Positions 43,396-51,558 of a stretch of 64,000 bases of DNA are shown piece after piece; positions within the stretch are counted from its first letter, which is position 1, and each line of letters begins with the position of its first letter. The position numbers and the translations under genes were made by a program. The notes under the pieces were generated by a model, which ran no database searches, was not told the DNA's origin, and saw nothing but the letters and a program-made list of their open reading frames with translations. Source of the DNA: Acetobacter malorum (lineage in GTDB: Bacteria; Pseudomonadota; Alphaproteobacteria; Acetobacterales; Acetobacteraceae); contig NZ_LHZC01000046.1 in assembly GCF_001580615.1 (NCBI RefSeq), forward strand, positions 1-64,000. The letters are read 5' to 3'.

Positions 43396-43923
43396 ATGGA
43401 CGAGAGAGCAGCAACCGTCTTGCAGAACTGTGGATACCGGAAGGACGATTCCTTCTCAGGTGACTTTGTTCTGCTTCTCAAGGATACCCCGGCTTTCCTG
43501 TGCCCTCCAGGGCCGGAAGTGAACTGTTATTGCGAGGAGCGGATTGAGATCTATCCAAATCCGGATGGGTCCTTTGATATGGGCCTTCTCTCCCTGGACG
43601 ACGAAACTCTCACTCTCCTTTTGCTGGAGGCGCGGCTTGAGGATATCCCAATGTTTACCGTTGCGGCGGCAAATATAGCCGCGATGTCCGGTGATTTCAC
43701 GACACTCTACAGCGTCGGGGGAACCGAGGTGATCAATCCATTCGCAAAAGATAATAACGGCGACTGGGCAGGTTCTCCTGGGATGGGAGGAACATTCGTC
43801 CTGACCCACCCGGATCTTCCTGAATACGAACAGGCGGCCAAAGATCTGCTTCAGAAAGTTGTGAATTACTCACCCGAGGATGACATGGAGCCACCGGAGG
43901 CGAGCCAAGGCGTTTCGCCTTAA
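43396..43923 (+). CDS. Unrecognised protein with Pro/Ser tail
   Basis: 175 residues, acidic, no family recognised. Ends 'DMEPPEASQGVSP', of the shared tail class. First gene of a two-gene operon with the cytosine methyltransferase-like gene 41 nt downstream. Confidence 0.6.
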   Translation: MDERAATVLQNCGYRKDDSFSGDFVLLLKDTPAFLCPPGPEVNCYCEERIEIYPNPDGSFDMGLLSLDDETLTLLLLEARLEDIPMFTVAAANIAAMSGDFTTLYSVGGTEVINPFAKDNNGDWAGSPGMGGTFVLTHPDLPEYEQAAKDLLQKVVNYSPEDDMEPPEASQGVSP

Positions 43924-43964
43924 GGCTTAATCTAATACTTCATCTGTGACGGTAAGGGATTGCC

Positions 43965-45092
43965 ATGAACGCTCCAGTCAAAATCCAGCAGGCCCAGTTC
44001 GATCTGTTTGATTTCGGGGTTTCCTGTGACGTCAAAGATGATCAGGCATTTAACGGGATTCTGGATAGCCTGCGCTCACAACCTGTGGTGCCTGATTTCC
44101 AGCCGCACCATTTATTTGACGCGCCAGGGAAAGAAGAAATTATTCGCCTCAAGCAGAAAGCTGAGGCATTCCAGCGGGCCGGGAACAGGTTGCTTGAGGT
44201 TCCCGAGGCTGAGACCATTATCGACGGCTGGAAACAGCATACGGCCGCGCAGGGGGCAGACAGGAACTCTCTGAGCGCAAATTCTGAAAGGGTGGTCCTG
44301 TCCCTTTATGACCATACAGGGAACTGGTCGAAGCCGTGGAGGGAAGCGGGATACGACGTCTACCAGTTCGACATTCAGAATGACCCCGATATGGGAGACG
44401 TTATGAAGTTCTCTCCGGAGTTTTTTGCCGATTATTTCGGGGATTTCGGAGGTCGCGGCATATACGCCATCTTGGCTGCGGTTCCCTGCACGGATTTCGC
44501 ATCATCAGGTGCCAGGCACTTTGCCCGAAAAGATGCCGATGGCACCACCGCGGCAAGCATAGCGCTGGCCAGACAGACGTGGGCTACCGTCGAGTATTTC
44601 CGCCCATCCATCTGGGCCGCTGAGAACCCGGTCGGCCGGCTGGGCAACCTGACCGGACTGCCTCATTGGCGGACCTCTTTCGACCCAAATCACATAGGAT
44701 CGCCATACACGAAAAAGACGCTTCTGTGGGGCAGGTTCAACGGAGATCTTCCCATAGCTCCCGTCGAGGCGTCAGAGGGGAGTAAAATGCACTCCCAATA
44801 CGGTGGGAAGTCCCAGAGGACCAAGAACGCTCGAAGTGTCACGCCGGAAGGGTTTAGCTACGGCTTCTTTATGGCCAATAATGCTCATGACCATCCTATT
44901 CTGGAGGTGGGCTTCAAATACGACCGCCTTGATCGGGATCTCTTGCAGCAGGCTCTCGACGCTGGCCTGTCGGCGTCAGAAATAGGCCACATAGTGGATG
45001 ATTCCTACTACATGGATTTGGATGACGTTGGAGCAGAAAGGGTGCTGACAGAGCACCTCAACGGTCCACAGCCCCAGTTTCCGTCCTATTAG
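43965..45092 (+). CDS. Phage-type DNA cytosine methyltransferase-like protein
   Basis: 375 residues. After about 100 N-terminal residues the core begins with 'VLSLYDHTGNWSKPW', then 'YQFDIQ', 'AAVPCTDFASSGARHF' where PC would be motif IV with the catalytic Cys, and 'AAENPVGRLG' as motif VI (ENP). This matches short C5-methyltransferase-like enzymes found in phages. The product could be m5C, or the fold may act on another pyrimidine substrate. No restriction enzyme partner. Its 3' end overlaps the convergent DUF6283 gene by 35 nt. Confidence 0.75.
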   Translation: MNAPVKIQQAQFDLFDFGVSCDVKDDQAFNGILDSLRSQPVVPDFQPHHLFDAPGKEEIIRLKQKAEAFQRAGNRLLEVPEAETIIDGWKQHTAAQGADRNSLSANSERVVLSLYDHTGNWSKPWREAGYDVYQFDIQNDPDMGDVMKFSPEFFADYFGDFGGRGIYAILAAVPCTDFASSGARHFARKDADGTTAASIALARQTWATVEYFRPSIWAAENPVGRLGNLTGLPHWRTSFDPNHIGSPYTKKTLLWGRFNGDLPIAPVEASEGSKMHSQYGGKSQRTKNARSVTPEGFSYGFFMANNAHDHPILEVGFKYDRLDRDLLQQALDAGLSASEIGHIVDDSYYMDLDDVGAERVLTEHLNGPQPQFPSY

Positions 45093-45552
45093 ACTTTCGG
45101 CGATTTCCTGGGCGCCAGCATGGCGTGATGCACGGGTCATCTGTGGGGACACCGTTTGCAACTGCCATATCGTAATAGTTGTCGAACAGGTCGTGCCCTC
45201 CATCTTCTACGCCAGCGGTGGGATCCTCGTTAGACATGCGCAGCACCAAATTATGCCGGGAGGATTCCGCCAGCAAGAAGCCTGCACATGTCGACGGAGC
45301 CTCCAGTCCGGTTTGATGACAGGCAAAGATGGAGGGGCGCTCACTCAGCCGCACTGTTTCCGGGATGTCATATCCAGTGGCCGCTGAGTGGCGGAATGCT
45401 TCTGCAGGGAACTTGCCAACCCGATCTTTTCTCCACGGACAATTTTTACAGGGCTTCTTTTGCTTTTTCCGGCTGCGCCCTTCAACGGAAAAAGTCACGA
45501 CTTGATGGTCGTCACCCGCTGGCCGCGTGAGAATAATTTCCTGTTTTGGCAT
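45058..45552 (-). CDS. DUF6283 family protein
   Basis: 164 residues from the ATG at 45552. 'KPCKNCPWRKDRVGKFPAEAF', then 'FACHQT' and 'STCAGFLL' give the C-x2-CPWR, CH, CAG pattern of DUF6283, common on phages and plasmids; the four Cys/His probably bind a metal. Function unknown. Convergent overlap with the preceding gene. Confidence 0.7.
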   Translation of the reverse strand: MPKQEIILTRPAGDDHQVVTFSVEGRSRKKQKKPCKNCPWRKDRVGKFPAEAFRHSAATGYDIPETVRLSERPSIFACHQTGLEAPSTCAGFLLAESSRHNLVLRMSNEDPTAGVEDGGHDLFDNYYDMAVANGVPTDDPCITPCWRPGNRRKSNRTETGAVDR

Positions 45553-45694
45553 GGCGATCAAATCCCGTGTAACTAACGAACAAATCGAAATAACATGCTA
45601 CGGATTATACAGGATGAAGGCCTGAGCATCAAGGCGGCAGGAGGCGGGGCGGCCTTAATTCTGGGGGTTATCTATCCTTTATTTGGAAGCGATT

Positions 45695-45703
45695 TTGTCC
45701 TTG
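45695..45703 (+). promoter_or_regulatory. TTGTCCTTG variant element upstream of cas8f
   Basis: 89 nt before the cas8f start and in the same orientation; a second copy CTATCCTTT is 15 nt further upstream. Confidence 0.4.
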
Positions 45704-45744
45704 TAAAATACGCGAAAAAAGGAAATAACCTTGCCGAAAGGGCT

Positions 45745-45762
45745 GGATAAGTAAGGATAAGT
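45745..45762 (+). repeat. GGATAAGT direct repeats upstream of cas8f
   Basis: GGATAAGT occurs at 45745-45752 and 45755-45762, ten bases apart (one helical turn), 30-48 nt before the ATG. A possible regulator site for the cas operon. Confidence 0.45.
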
Positions 45763-45792
45763 CCGGGCGTTAGGGAGAGCAGGTGTTTCTAG

Positions 45793-47055
45793 ATGTATGA
45801 CATAAGGAGAACGGTGGCATTCGATGAGGCTATACGCACCTTCGCCACTGAGCGCCTCCGCAAGAAGAAAGTTATCCGGGAAGACGCCTTTGCTTCGCAC
45901 AGGCAGATTTCCGAGATCCTTTTTGACATGGCGCTTCGCGGAAAAAGAGTGTTCCCGGCAACGCACATAGCAAAGGGAGGGCATCCGTCTTCTCGGTCCA
46001 GAAATATCTGGATGCGACTTCGTGAAACTCCTCGGCACACTTACATTGGCACTGCCACACTTCTGGAAAGTCGGAACTATACGATTGATGTCGCAGCAGA
46101 TGCGACAACACAGGATGTCGCAGCATTTATCAGTGTCATAGTCGAAGATAAATCTGTCGCGGAGTGGATGATAGGACGCGACGAAAGTCTTGAAAGCGCC
46201 CTATCTACCTACATAGACCACCCGAAAAGATTTATGGAGGGAGTTGCCGAGCCGGACGAGCGCACGCCTACATCAGTTGATAAGCAGATTTACTGGCTCA
46301 AGGGGCCTTCGGCCGAGCAAGATGATGACTTTGTCATCCTACAGCCTGTATTCGCATCCTGCGTTGTCCAATTCGTGTATCATGCTGTCAGGACGGTGAA
46401 CAGTAAGGCGAATGGGGAGGCCAGGACTGCGTGGCGTAAGGGTGAGGCATCCGACCTCTCTTTCTCCCTTATGCCGGGTCTGGCAATGCGCCAGATTGGC
46501 GGCAGCAAGCCACATAACGTTTCTTACCTGAATGCACGCAGGTTCGGAGAAAACTACCTCCTGCCATCCATCCCGCCTGCGTGGAACGCTATAGCCAGAC
46601 CAGTCACCCTATCCCACCAGGAAAGCGGAGTGAGTGTGTTCCTGAGACTGAGCCGGGCAGTAACTGACATGCTGGATGCCTTATCAGAGGAAAACTCCAT
46701 CGCGCAGGGGCGGGCAAGAAATGTTGAGAATGATCTGATAGGACGGTTCATCTCCTTTTCTGAGGATGTAAGGGGGTCCCATCCCTCCGAGTGGTTCAAC
46801 AGCGACGATTGCACCCTGATTGAGACGGAGAAAAAATGGTTTCGCTACCCTCCAGGCAGAAGCGGAGAAATGTCTGATTGGTGCGCCACCGTCCTGATGG
46901 TTTCTGAAATTTTCGCCAGCTCCCTTTCTGCCCTGTCCGCATGCCGGGGTGAAGGTGGCGTAGGGTTCAACCCCTCCGAGTTCGCGAGCAGGGCGGCCCG
47001 CTATCTGATGCTTTCAACAGTCGGCCCTGCCGGCCTGGAGGAGTGTGAGCTGTGA
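45793..47055 (+). CDS. cas8f: Type I-F Cascade large subunit Cas8f (Csy1)
   Basis: 420 residues, close to normal Csy1 length. Recognised by 'THIAKGGHPSSRSRNI' near residue 57, and the Csy1 signature 'GGSKPHNVSYLN' at 236-247 followed by 'NYLLPSIPPAW'. In I-F complexes Cas8f contacts the PAM and recruits Cas2-3. The start has AGGTG 8 nt upstream. First gene of the four-gene operon; cas8f and cas5f are separate, unlike the fused cas8/5f of I-F3 transposons. Confidence 0.9.
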   Translation: MYDIRRTVAFDEAIRTFATERLRKKKVIREDAFASHRQISEILFDMALRGKRVFPATHIAKGGHPSSRSRNIWMRLRETPRHTYIGTATLLESRNYTIDVAADATTQDVAAFISVIVEDKSVAEWMIGRDESLESALSTYIDHPKRFMEGVAEPDERTPTSVDKQIYWLKGPSAEQDDDFVILQPVFASCVVQFVYHAVRTVNSKANGEARTAWRKGEASDLSFSLMPGLAMRQIGGSKPHNVSYLNARRFGENYLLPSIPPAWNAIARPVTLSHQESGVSVFLRLSRAVTDMLDALSEENSIAQGRARNVENDLIGRFISFSEDVRGSHPSEWFNSDDCTLIETEKKWFRYPPGRSGEMSDWCATVLMVSEIFASSLSALSACRGEGGVGFNPSEFASRAARYLMLSTVGPAGLEECEL

Positions 47056-48050
47056 CCGATACGACGCATTACATCGTTCTTCCCCACGTTTCGATCACTG
47101 GTGCCAACGCAATTTCCAGTCCGATCACACACGGGTTCCCCTCAATAACGGCCTTTATTGGCCTCATGTGGGCCCTGCACAGGAGGGCGGGGCGGACCCC
47201 TCTGTCAGATATCGCGTTCCACGGCGTTGGGGTGGTCTGCCACAGGCATAGCGAACAGTCTCTACCATATTGGGCGGGCACTGGATCAGGCATGATCCGA
47301 AGTTTCTGCCAATCACGCAATCCGCTCACCTCAAAAGGTGAGATAGCCCCCATCATTGAAGAAGGCAGAACCAACCTGGATGTCAGTCTGATCTTCGCCG
47401 TTGAATGTCCGAGGTGGCTTTCCATTGAGAAGGCCGGCATCACGCGGGACCTTCAGAAGATACGGGATCTGCTTATGACGATGCGTGCGGCTGGCGGGGT
47501 TATGTTCGAAAGGGGCGACATTCCGGCCTCACTGACCCGTCCGTGGGCTGTAAAGCATATGCCTGACCGTGCGGGAAATGAGGCGACCTTCGCAGAACTG
47601 CGCTACGCCCTTTCTCCTGGGTTTGGGCTGGTCTCCCGACATCAATACCTTCTGGACACCATATCCGAGGGGGTTGGCACCGATGCTGAGCATGCACCTT
47701 CTGGCTTTGATGTCATCATGGCGGCATGCCGGCGTGAGTGGAAATATTGTCCGGACGCCGCGAAAAAATGGGTCCAGAGGGGAGGAAGTGTCCGCGAAAG
47801 CTGGATCGCACCGATCCCAGTGGGTTTCGCAGGTTTAAGCCGTGCGTCGGGTCCAGGAAAGCTTGATGGTGTCCGCGACCCCTCTCTGCGCCATCACTTC
47901 GTCGAAAGTGTTTTCTCTCTGGGCGAATGGGTGCAGCCTTTCAAGATAGGCAGCATCGAGGATCTCATCTGGTCATCGTCATCGGAAGAGCCAGATGGCG
48001 TGTTCGTCTGCAAGAACAATTACGAAGCCTCATTCAAAACCGCGCAATAA
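47052..48050 (+). CDS. cas5f: Type I-F Cascade subunit Cas5f (Csy2)
   Basis: 332 residues, GTG start overlapping the cas8f stop (GTGA). The N-terminal 'ANAISSPITHGFPSITAFIGLMWAL' region, then 'FHGVGVVCH', 'NPLTSKGEIAPIIEEGRTNLDVSLIF' closely follow the Csy2 consensus. It caps the 5' handle of the crRNA. Confidence 0.93.
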   Translation: MTDTTHYIVLPHVSITGANAISSPITHGFPSITAFIGLMWALHRRAGRTPLSDIAFHGVGVVCHRHSEQSLPYWAGTGSGMIRSFCQSRNPLTSKGEIAPIIEEGRTNLDVSLIFAVECPRWLSIEKAGITRDLQKIRDLLMTMRAAGGVMFERGDIPASLTRPWAVKHMPDRAGNEATFAELRYALSPGFGLVSRHQYLLDTISEGVGTDAEHAPSGFDVIMAACRREWKYCPDAAKKWVQRGGSVRESWIAPIPVGFAGLSRASGPGKLDGVRDPSLRHHFVESVFSLGEWVQPFKIGSIEDLIWSSSSEEPDGVFVCKNNYEASFKTAQ

Positions 48051-48067
48051 AAACAAGGACAACCTTC

Positions 48068-49114
48068 ATGGCAAAAAAGCCTGCATCAAAAACTGCCCCC
48101 TCTCTTTTGTCAGTCGAGCGCAAAATAAATGTCTCTGACGCAATATTTTTTGCCGGTAAGTGGGAGGAGCGGGATCACCCTGAAAAGTTCCGACCTGTCC
48201 GCGTTATGGAAAAGTCTGTTCTGGGAACAATTTCAAACCGGGTCAAAGAAAACTCAAAACTGAATATTGAAAGTCCTAATCTCCAGACTGTTGATTCTGC
48301 AGCTCTCCCAGCCCAGGCTGATACGCTTCTGGTTTCCTTCAGCATGCGCATACTTCCGGGGATTGGCGAGACATCCTCCTGCAATGATCGATCCTACGCA
48401 GAACGACTGAAGTCGATTGTTCAGCAGTATATCCAGAAACATTCTCTGGGGGTGATTACATCGCGCTACGCTGAAAACATTGCGAATGGACGGTTCCTTT
48501 GGCGAAACCGGGTTGGCGCACAAAACATCAGCATCATGGTCACTACTAAAAGAAGCGACACTGTCGCAGCTCCACTAGCCTTCTCTGCCAGATCCTACTC
48601 TTTGAACAAATTTGGCGGTAATGGAGTGGTCGCCGGGTGCGGCACGACTGAGTGTTGCTCCATGCTGGCGGATGCCATTGCGGATGGCTTCAGCGACCCC
48701 TTTGGCTGCTTGCTTGAAATCAGAGCCTTTGTGCAACTCGGCACGTCTCAGGAAGTCTACCCTTCACAGGAACTGAACCTGAAGAAGGATTCCGCCAAGA
48801 AAAGCAAGATCCTCTATTCTGTCGATTATGATGGCGGAAAGGCCGCTGCTTTCCATTCCCAGAAAATCGGGAATGCAATCCGCACAATCGATACATGGTA
48901 TCCCCATGACCTCTCGCCTGCTACGCCAATCCCTGTAGAGACGTATGGCACTGTCACCTCAGAAGGGGTGGCCCACCGGGACGTAAAGAGTGGGCGAGAC
49001 TTTTACACCCTGCTGGACAAGTGGGTTTTGGACGGTGAGGCCCCGGAAGTCGACGATCAGCACTATGTTATCGCCATGCTCATCCGTGGCGGCGTTTTTA
49101 GCCGCGGGGGCTAA
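48068..49114 (+). CDS. cas7f: Type I-F Cascade backbone Cas7f (Csy3)
   Basis: 348 residues from the ATG at 48068 (AAGGA 8 nt upstream). 'FRPVRVMEKSVLGTISNRVK' and 'SRYAENIANGRFLWRNRVGA' are Csy3 signatures. Six copies would form the crRNA-binding filament. Confidence 0.93.
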   Translation: MAKKPASKTAPSLLSVERKINVSDAIFFAGKWEERDHPEKFRPVRVMEKSVLGTISNRVKENSKLNIESPNLQTVDSAALPAQADTLLVSFSMRILPGIGETSSCNDRSYAERLKSIVQQYIQKHSLGVITSRYAENIANGRFLWRNRVGAQNISIMVTTKRSDTVAAPLAFSARSYSLNKFGGNGVVAGCGTTECCSMLADAIADGFSDPFGCLLEIRAFVQLGTSQEVYPSQELNLKKDSAKKSKILYSVDYDGGKAAAFHSQKIGNAIRTIDTWYPHDLSPATPIPVETYGTVTSEGVAHRDVKSGRDFYTLLDKWVLDGEAPEVDDQHYVIAMLIRGGVFSRGG

Positions 49115-49118
49115 GGAC

Positions 49119-49691
49119 GTGAGATTGCAGAAATACTGCGAATTCAAAGTTATTCCTCAGAATAGCTTTGAGATGAACAATGCGTTTATTGTCGGCAAGA
49201 TGATGGAACTAATCCATCTTTCCCTTCATCACTTCCCGTGTCGGGTTTGCGTGAGTTTCCCTGGAAGGAAAGATAAGGATATCGGAGGGATAGTTCGCCT
49301 CCACGGCACCTCCGATGAGTTGGACCTGGTCCTGGGTGGCGGCGTGGAGGACGGACTAGAGGATTATTTTTCTTTCTCCGGTATTATGGAGGTTCCTGAC
49401 AACATTATGGGGCACTGCACCGTCCGCCGTGTTCAGTCTAAGAGCAGCCCGGCTCGCATCAGGCGTCGGATTGTCAGGACTCAGAATGTTTCTGCAGAAG
49501 AGGCCATGCGGCTCTTCCCTGATAGTAAGCGTCAGCTATTGGATCTCCCGTTCTTCCTGATGAACTCTCGCAGCACTGGGCAAAACAACATTCGGTTCTT
49601 CGTCGAACATTCCGATCTGTGCCCGGAGCAGACCGAGGGGGCCATCACCAGCTATGGTTTCAGCCGGGAAGTAACAGTTCCTGTGTGGTGA
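49119..49691 (+). CDS. cas6f: Type I-F crRNA endonuclease Cas6f (Csy4)
   Basis: 190 residues from the GTG at 49119 (AAGGA immediately upstream). Csy4 features: a His at residue 33 aligning with the catalytic His29, the Arg-rich helix 'RIRRRIVRTQNVSAEEA', 'SRSTGQNN' (Ser148/Thr151 region) and 'SYGFSRE' (Tyr176 region). All catalytic and stem-binding residues seem kept, so it should still cut CTGCC-loop-GGCAG hairpins. Confidence 0.92.
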   Translation: MRLQKYCEFKVIPQNSFEMNNAFIVGKMMELIHLSLHHFPCRVCVSFPGRKDKDIGGIVRLHGTSDELDLVLGGGVEDGLEDYFSFSGIMEVPDNIMGHCTVRRVQSKSSPARIRRRIVRTQNVSAEEAMRLFPDSKRQLLDLPFFLMNSRSTGQNNIRFFVEHSDLCPEQTEGAITSYGFSREVTVPVW

Positions 49692-49705
49692 GCCTCCTCT
49701 GCGCC

Positions 49706-49877
49706 AACTGCTGCTGATCAAGCAGTTAAGGCAAAACTTTGAGGCTCAGACCGACCACTGCCGCTCAGGCAGGTTCAGTAGGTGGGATGTCCCCATCGTT
49801 GCGCGCTATAGGTGTCATCAGCTCCATAACACCTATAGTGCTCATTTGCGTCTGTAACGACCTCTCCGAACGAGGTC
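49706..49877 (+). repeat. Row of four hairpins downstream of cas6f
   Basis: AACTGCT/AGCAGTT (49706-49727), CTGCC/GGCAG (49758-49772), CTATAGGTGT/ACACCTATAG (49806-49838, perfect 10 bp) and GACCTC/GAGGTC (49859-49877), starting every 48-53 nt. Together they fill the space between cas6f and the convergent gene end. Confidence 0.6.
49753..49780 (+). CRISPR. Orphan type I-F-like repeat
   Basis: A 28-nt segment whose stem CTGCC, five-nt loop GCTCA and GGCAG (49758-49772) has the size and sequence of the canonical I-F repeat stem recognised by Csy4, preceded by a CCA where the consensus has TCA. No second copy is found at +60 or -60, so there is no array; the preceding hairpin AACTGCT/AGCAGTT followed by TTAAGGCAAA resembles a decayed repeat. 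Confidence 0.45.
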
Positions 49878-49905
49878 TGCTAAGGTTAGGGGCGTCCGGC
49901 CCGTC

Positions 49906-50373
49906 CTATTTAGTGTCAGGCTCGTGAGTGGTGGTTGGGGCTTGCGTAGCCGATCCATCTGGTGCGTGCGAAAGCAGAGTGTCTTTCAGGCGCTTCATGC
50001 CTTCCATCGTCAAGCTGCTACCCTGAGTGGCTCCGTCAGCAGGCAAAGCCAGATAATGCACTAGCTGACTGGTGCGTATTGGGATCAGTATAAGCAGGGT
50101 GACGACGTAGATCCCTATGAAGCTGGAAACGCACCCCCGAATAAATGCGATCGGCGGAAGAGGTGGATGGCTTGTTTTTTTGAATATCGAGAGAACCTGA
50201 TAGACCACAACACTGACGAGAGCGAGAGCGCCGACAAAAGGTGGAACGAATGATTCCAAGCTTGTCAGGATCGCATAAAGCGCGATCACGGGGAGCGGGA
50301 TGTGAGCCTGAGCAAAGTGGGTAATAGTGGATATGCTTGGCATATATGAAACAAGGGCTGGCAAGCTGCTCAT
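49906..50373 (-). CDS. Small polytopic membrane protein
   Basis: 155 residues with about three hydrophobic helices (27-45, 47-65, 85-105) and a polar Thr/Pro-rich C-terminal tail ending 'THEPDTK'. No family recognised. Convergent with the cas operon. Confidence 0.55.
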   Translation of the reverse strand: MSSLPALVSYMPSISTITHFAQAHIPLPVIALYAILTSLESFVPPFVGALALVSVVVYQVLSIFKKTSHPPLPPIAFIRGCVSSFIGIYVVTLLILIPIRTSQLVHYLALPADGATQGSSLTMEGMKRLKDTLLSHAPDGSATQAPTTTHEPDTK

Positions 50374-50488
50374 ACATAATACCTAATGGTTAGAGACTGG
50401 CTTCCAGAATACACATGCCTGACGACTGGAGGCAAAGTTTGCATCCACTCGCTGAGCAGTCATGTCGGATCAAAGAGGTGGGTGGTTG

Positions 50489-50870
50489 AGTGGGGGGCTT
50501 CTGTTGCCCGGTGCCCCCCGAACCGCGCTTGCCGTCAAGCGACGGCAGCGAGTGCAACTCTGTTGTCGTTGGCACTTATAAGTTTAGCCCGATAACGGTG
50601 GTACCATGCCGAGCGAAGGAAAAGTCTTTACTACGCGCGTCGAGCCTATTTCATCCCCAGCGTGACTGTCCTGCCGCCTCTCACCGAGTTGGTAAGTGAT
50701 GCAGGATGGAAACACCGCCCGACGGGCAAGCCTCCGACAACGAGGCGATCTCCCTTTGCAGGAAGAGGTGCTGTCAAATTGGTGGAGATGCAGGGTACTG
50801 CCCCCTGGTCCACAACGCTTATTCCACGTTTCGTTTATCGCCATATCCCGATCAGATCGGGCAAGAAATC
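50489..50870 (-). ncRNA. ssrA: Two-piece (circularly permuted) tmRNA
   Basis: On the minus strand the acceptor piece comes first: its 3' end ATCTCC-ACCA lies at 50780-50789, preceded by a T-arm CAGGG-7nt-CCCTG. The coding piece starts near 50754 with GGGAGAT, which pairs with ATCTCC to form the acceptor stem. The tag frame (50573-50535) reads ANDNRVALAAVA then TGA, with the stop inside a perfect GCCGTC/GACGGC helix, and a GGGGGGC/GCCCCCC pairing closes the last pseudoknot near 50490-50518. tmRNA plus SmpB frees stalled ribosomes and tags the product. Outer ends are approximate. The tag ends -AVA instead of the usual -LAA/-VAA. Confidence 0.9.
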
Positions 50871-50979
50871 TTTACTAGGATAGGGAAAGGTAGGCAAGGC
50901 CAAAAATTTGAATGTCGTATGCATGTCTTTCAGATACAAGAAAGATCACATGATCACCATGCGATAAAAGGGTTTGATA

Positions 50980-51447
50980 ATGGATTTTTCAGCCGTAAAT
51001 CTGGGCGAAGCGCCTACCTGCTACGGTTCTCTGGATGTGGAGGTTATTCTTTCTGCTCTTACGAAGAGCTCAAAAAGATTTGGAAAAGTTCTTTCAGATT
51101 CTGGCATCAATCCGGATGCAGCCTCTCTTTCTCAAGATGATCTGGCGCGTCTCAAGCAGGAAGCCCCTTTCTGGTCGCCCCATTCGATTATGAAGATGAG
51201 CGTCCCTGAAGCAGCCCTCTTGCATAGGATTGCCAATGACCCGTGTGCTCAGATTCCTCATGGTCTGAGGGAGGCAATCCATGAGGTTTTTCCTTGCGAA
51301 GAACCGTACATGAGGAATGACTCTGGCTACGTCGGATTGTCTCCAGAAGGCTTTAACTTGATAGCAAGGCATTTCCCCGGCATGGAGCATCTTCTTGTGC
51401 CGGAGATTACTGTTGCGCCAGAGAACATCCCGTCTGCTGCGCCGTGA
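50980..51447 (+). CDS. Unrecognised protein with Pro/Ser tail
   Basis: 155 residues from the ATG at 50980 (AAAAGGG 7 nt upstream). No family recognised. Ends 'APENIPSAAP', resembling the shared tail class. Confidence 0.6.
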   Translation: MDFSAVNLGEAPTCYGSLDVEVILSALTKSSKRFGKVLSDSGINPDAASLSQDDLARLKQEAPFWSPHSIMKMSVPEAALLHRIANDPCAQIPHGLREAIHEVFPCEEPYMRNDSGYVGLSPEGFNLIARHFPGMEHLLVPEITVAPENIPSAAP

Positions 51448-51558
51448 ATTCTACGCCCAACCGTCATTTGGCTTTAAGCCGTGGAAACCTTTAGGTCGGT
51501 TACAGTAAATTCACTGGGGCTGACTTAACCTCTTGCATCTAAAAGGACTGCCAGAATT

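Larger units (their letters stand above)
45562..45792. other. Upstream region of the cas operon
   Basis: Holds CTATCCTTT (45672-45680) and TTGTCCTTG (45695-45703), then two GGATAAGT repeats. No CTGCC/GGCAG type I-F repeat was found here. Confidence 0.4.

Noticed and set aside
45793-49691. A Tn7-like CRISPR-associated transposon (I-F3)
   Set aside because: cas8f and cas5f are separate and no tniQ, tnsA, tnsB or tnsC gene is present in the window.
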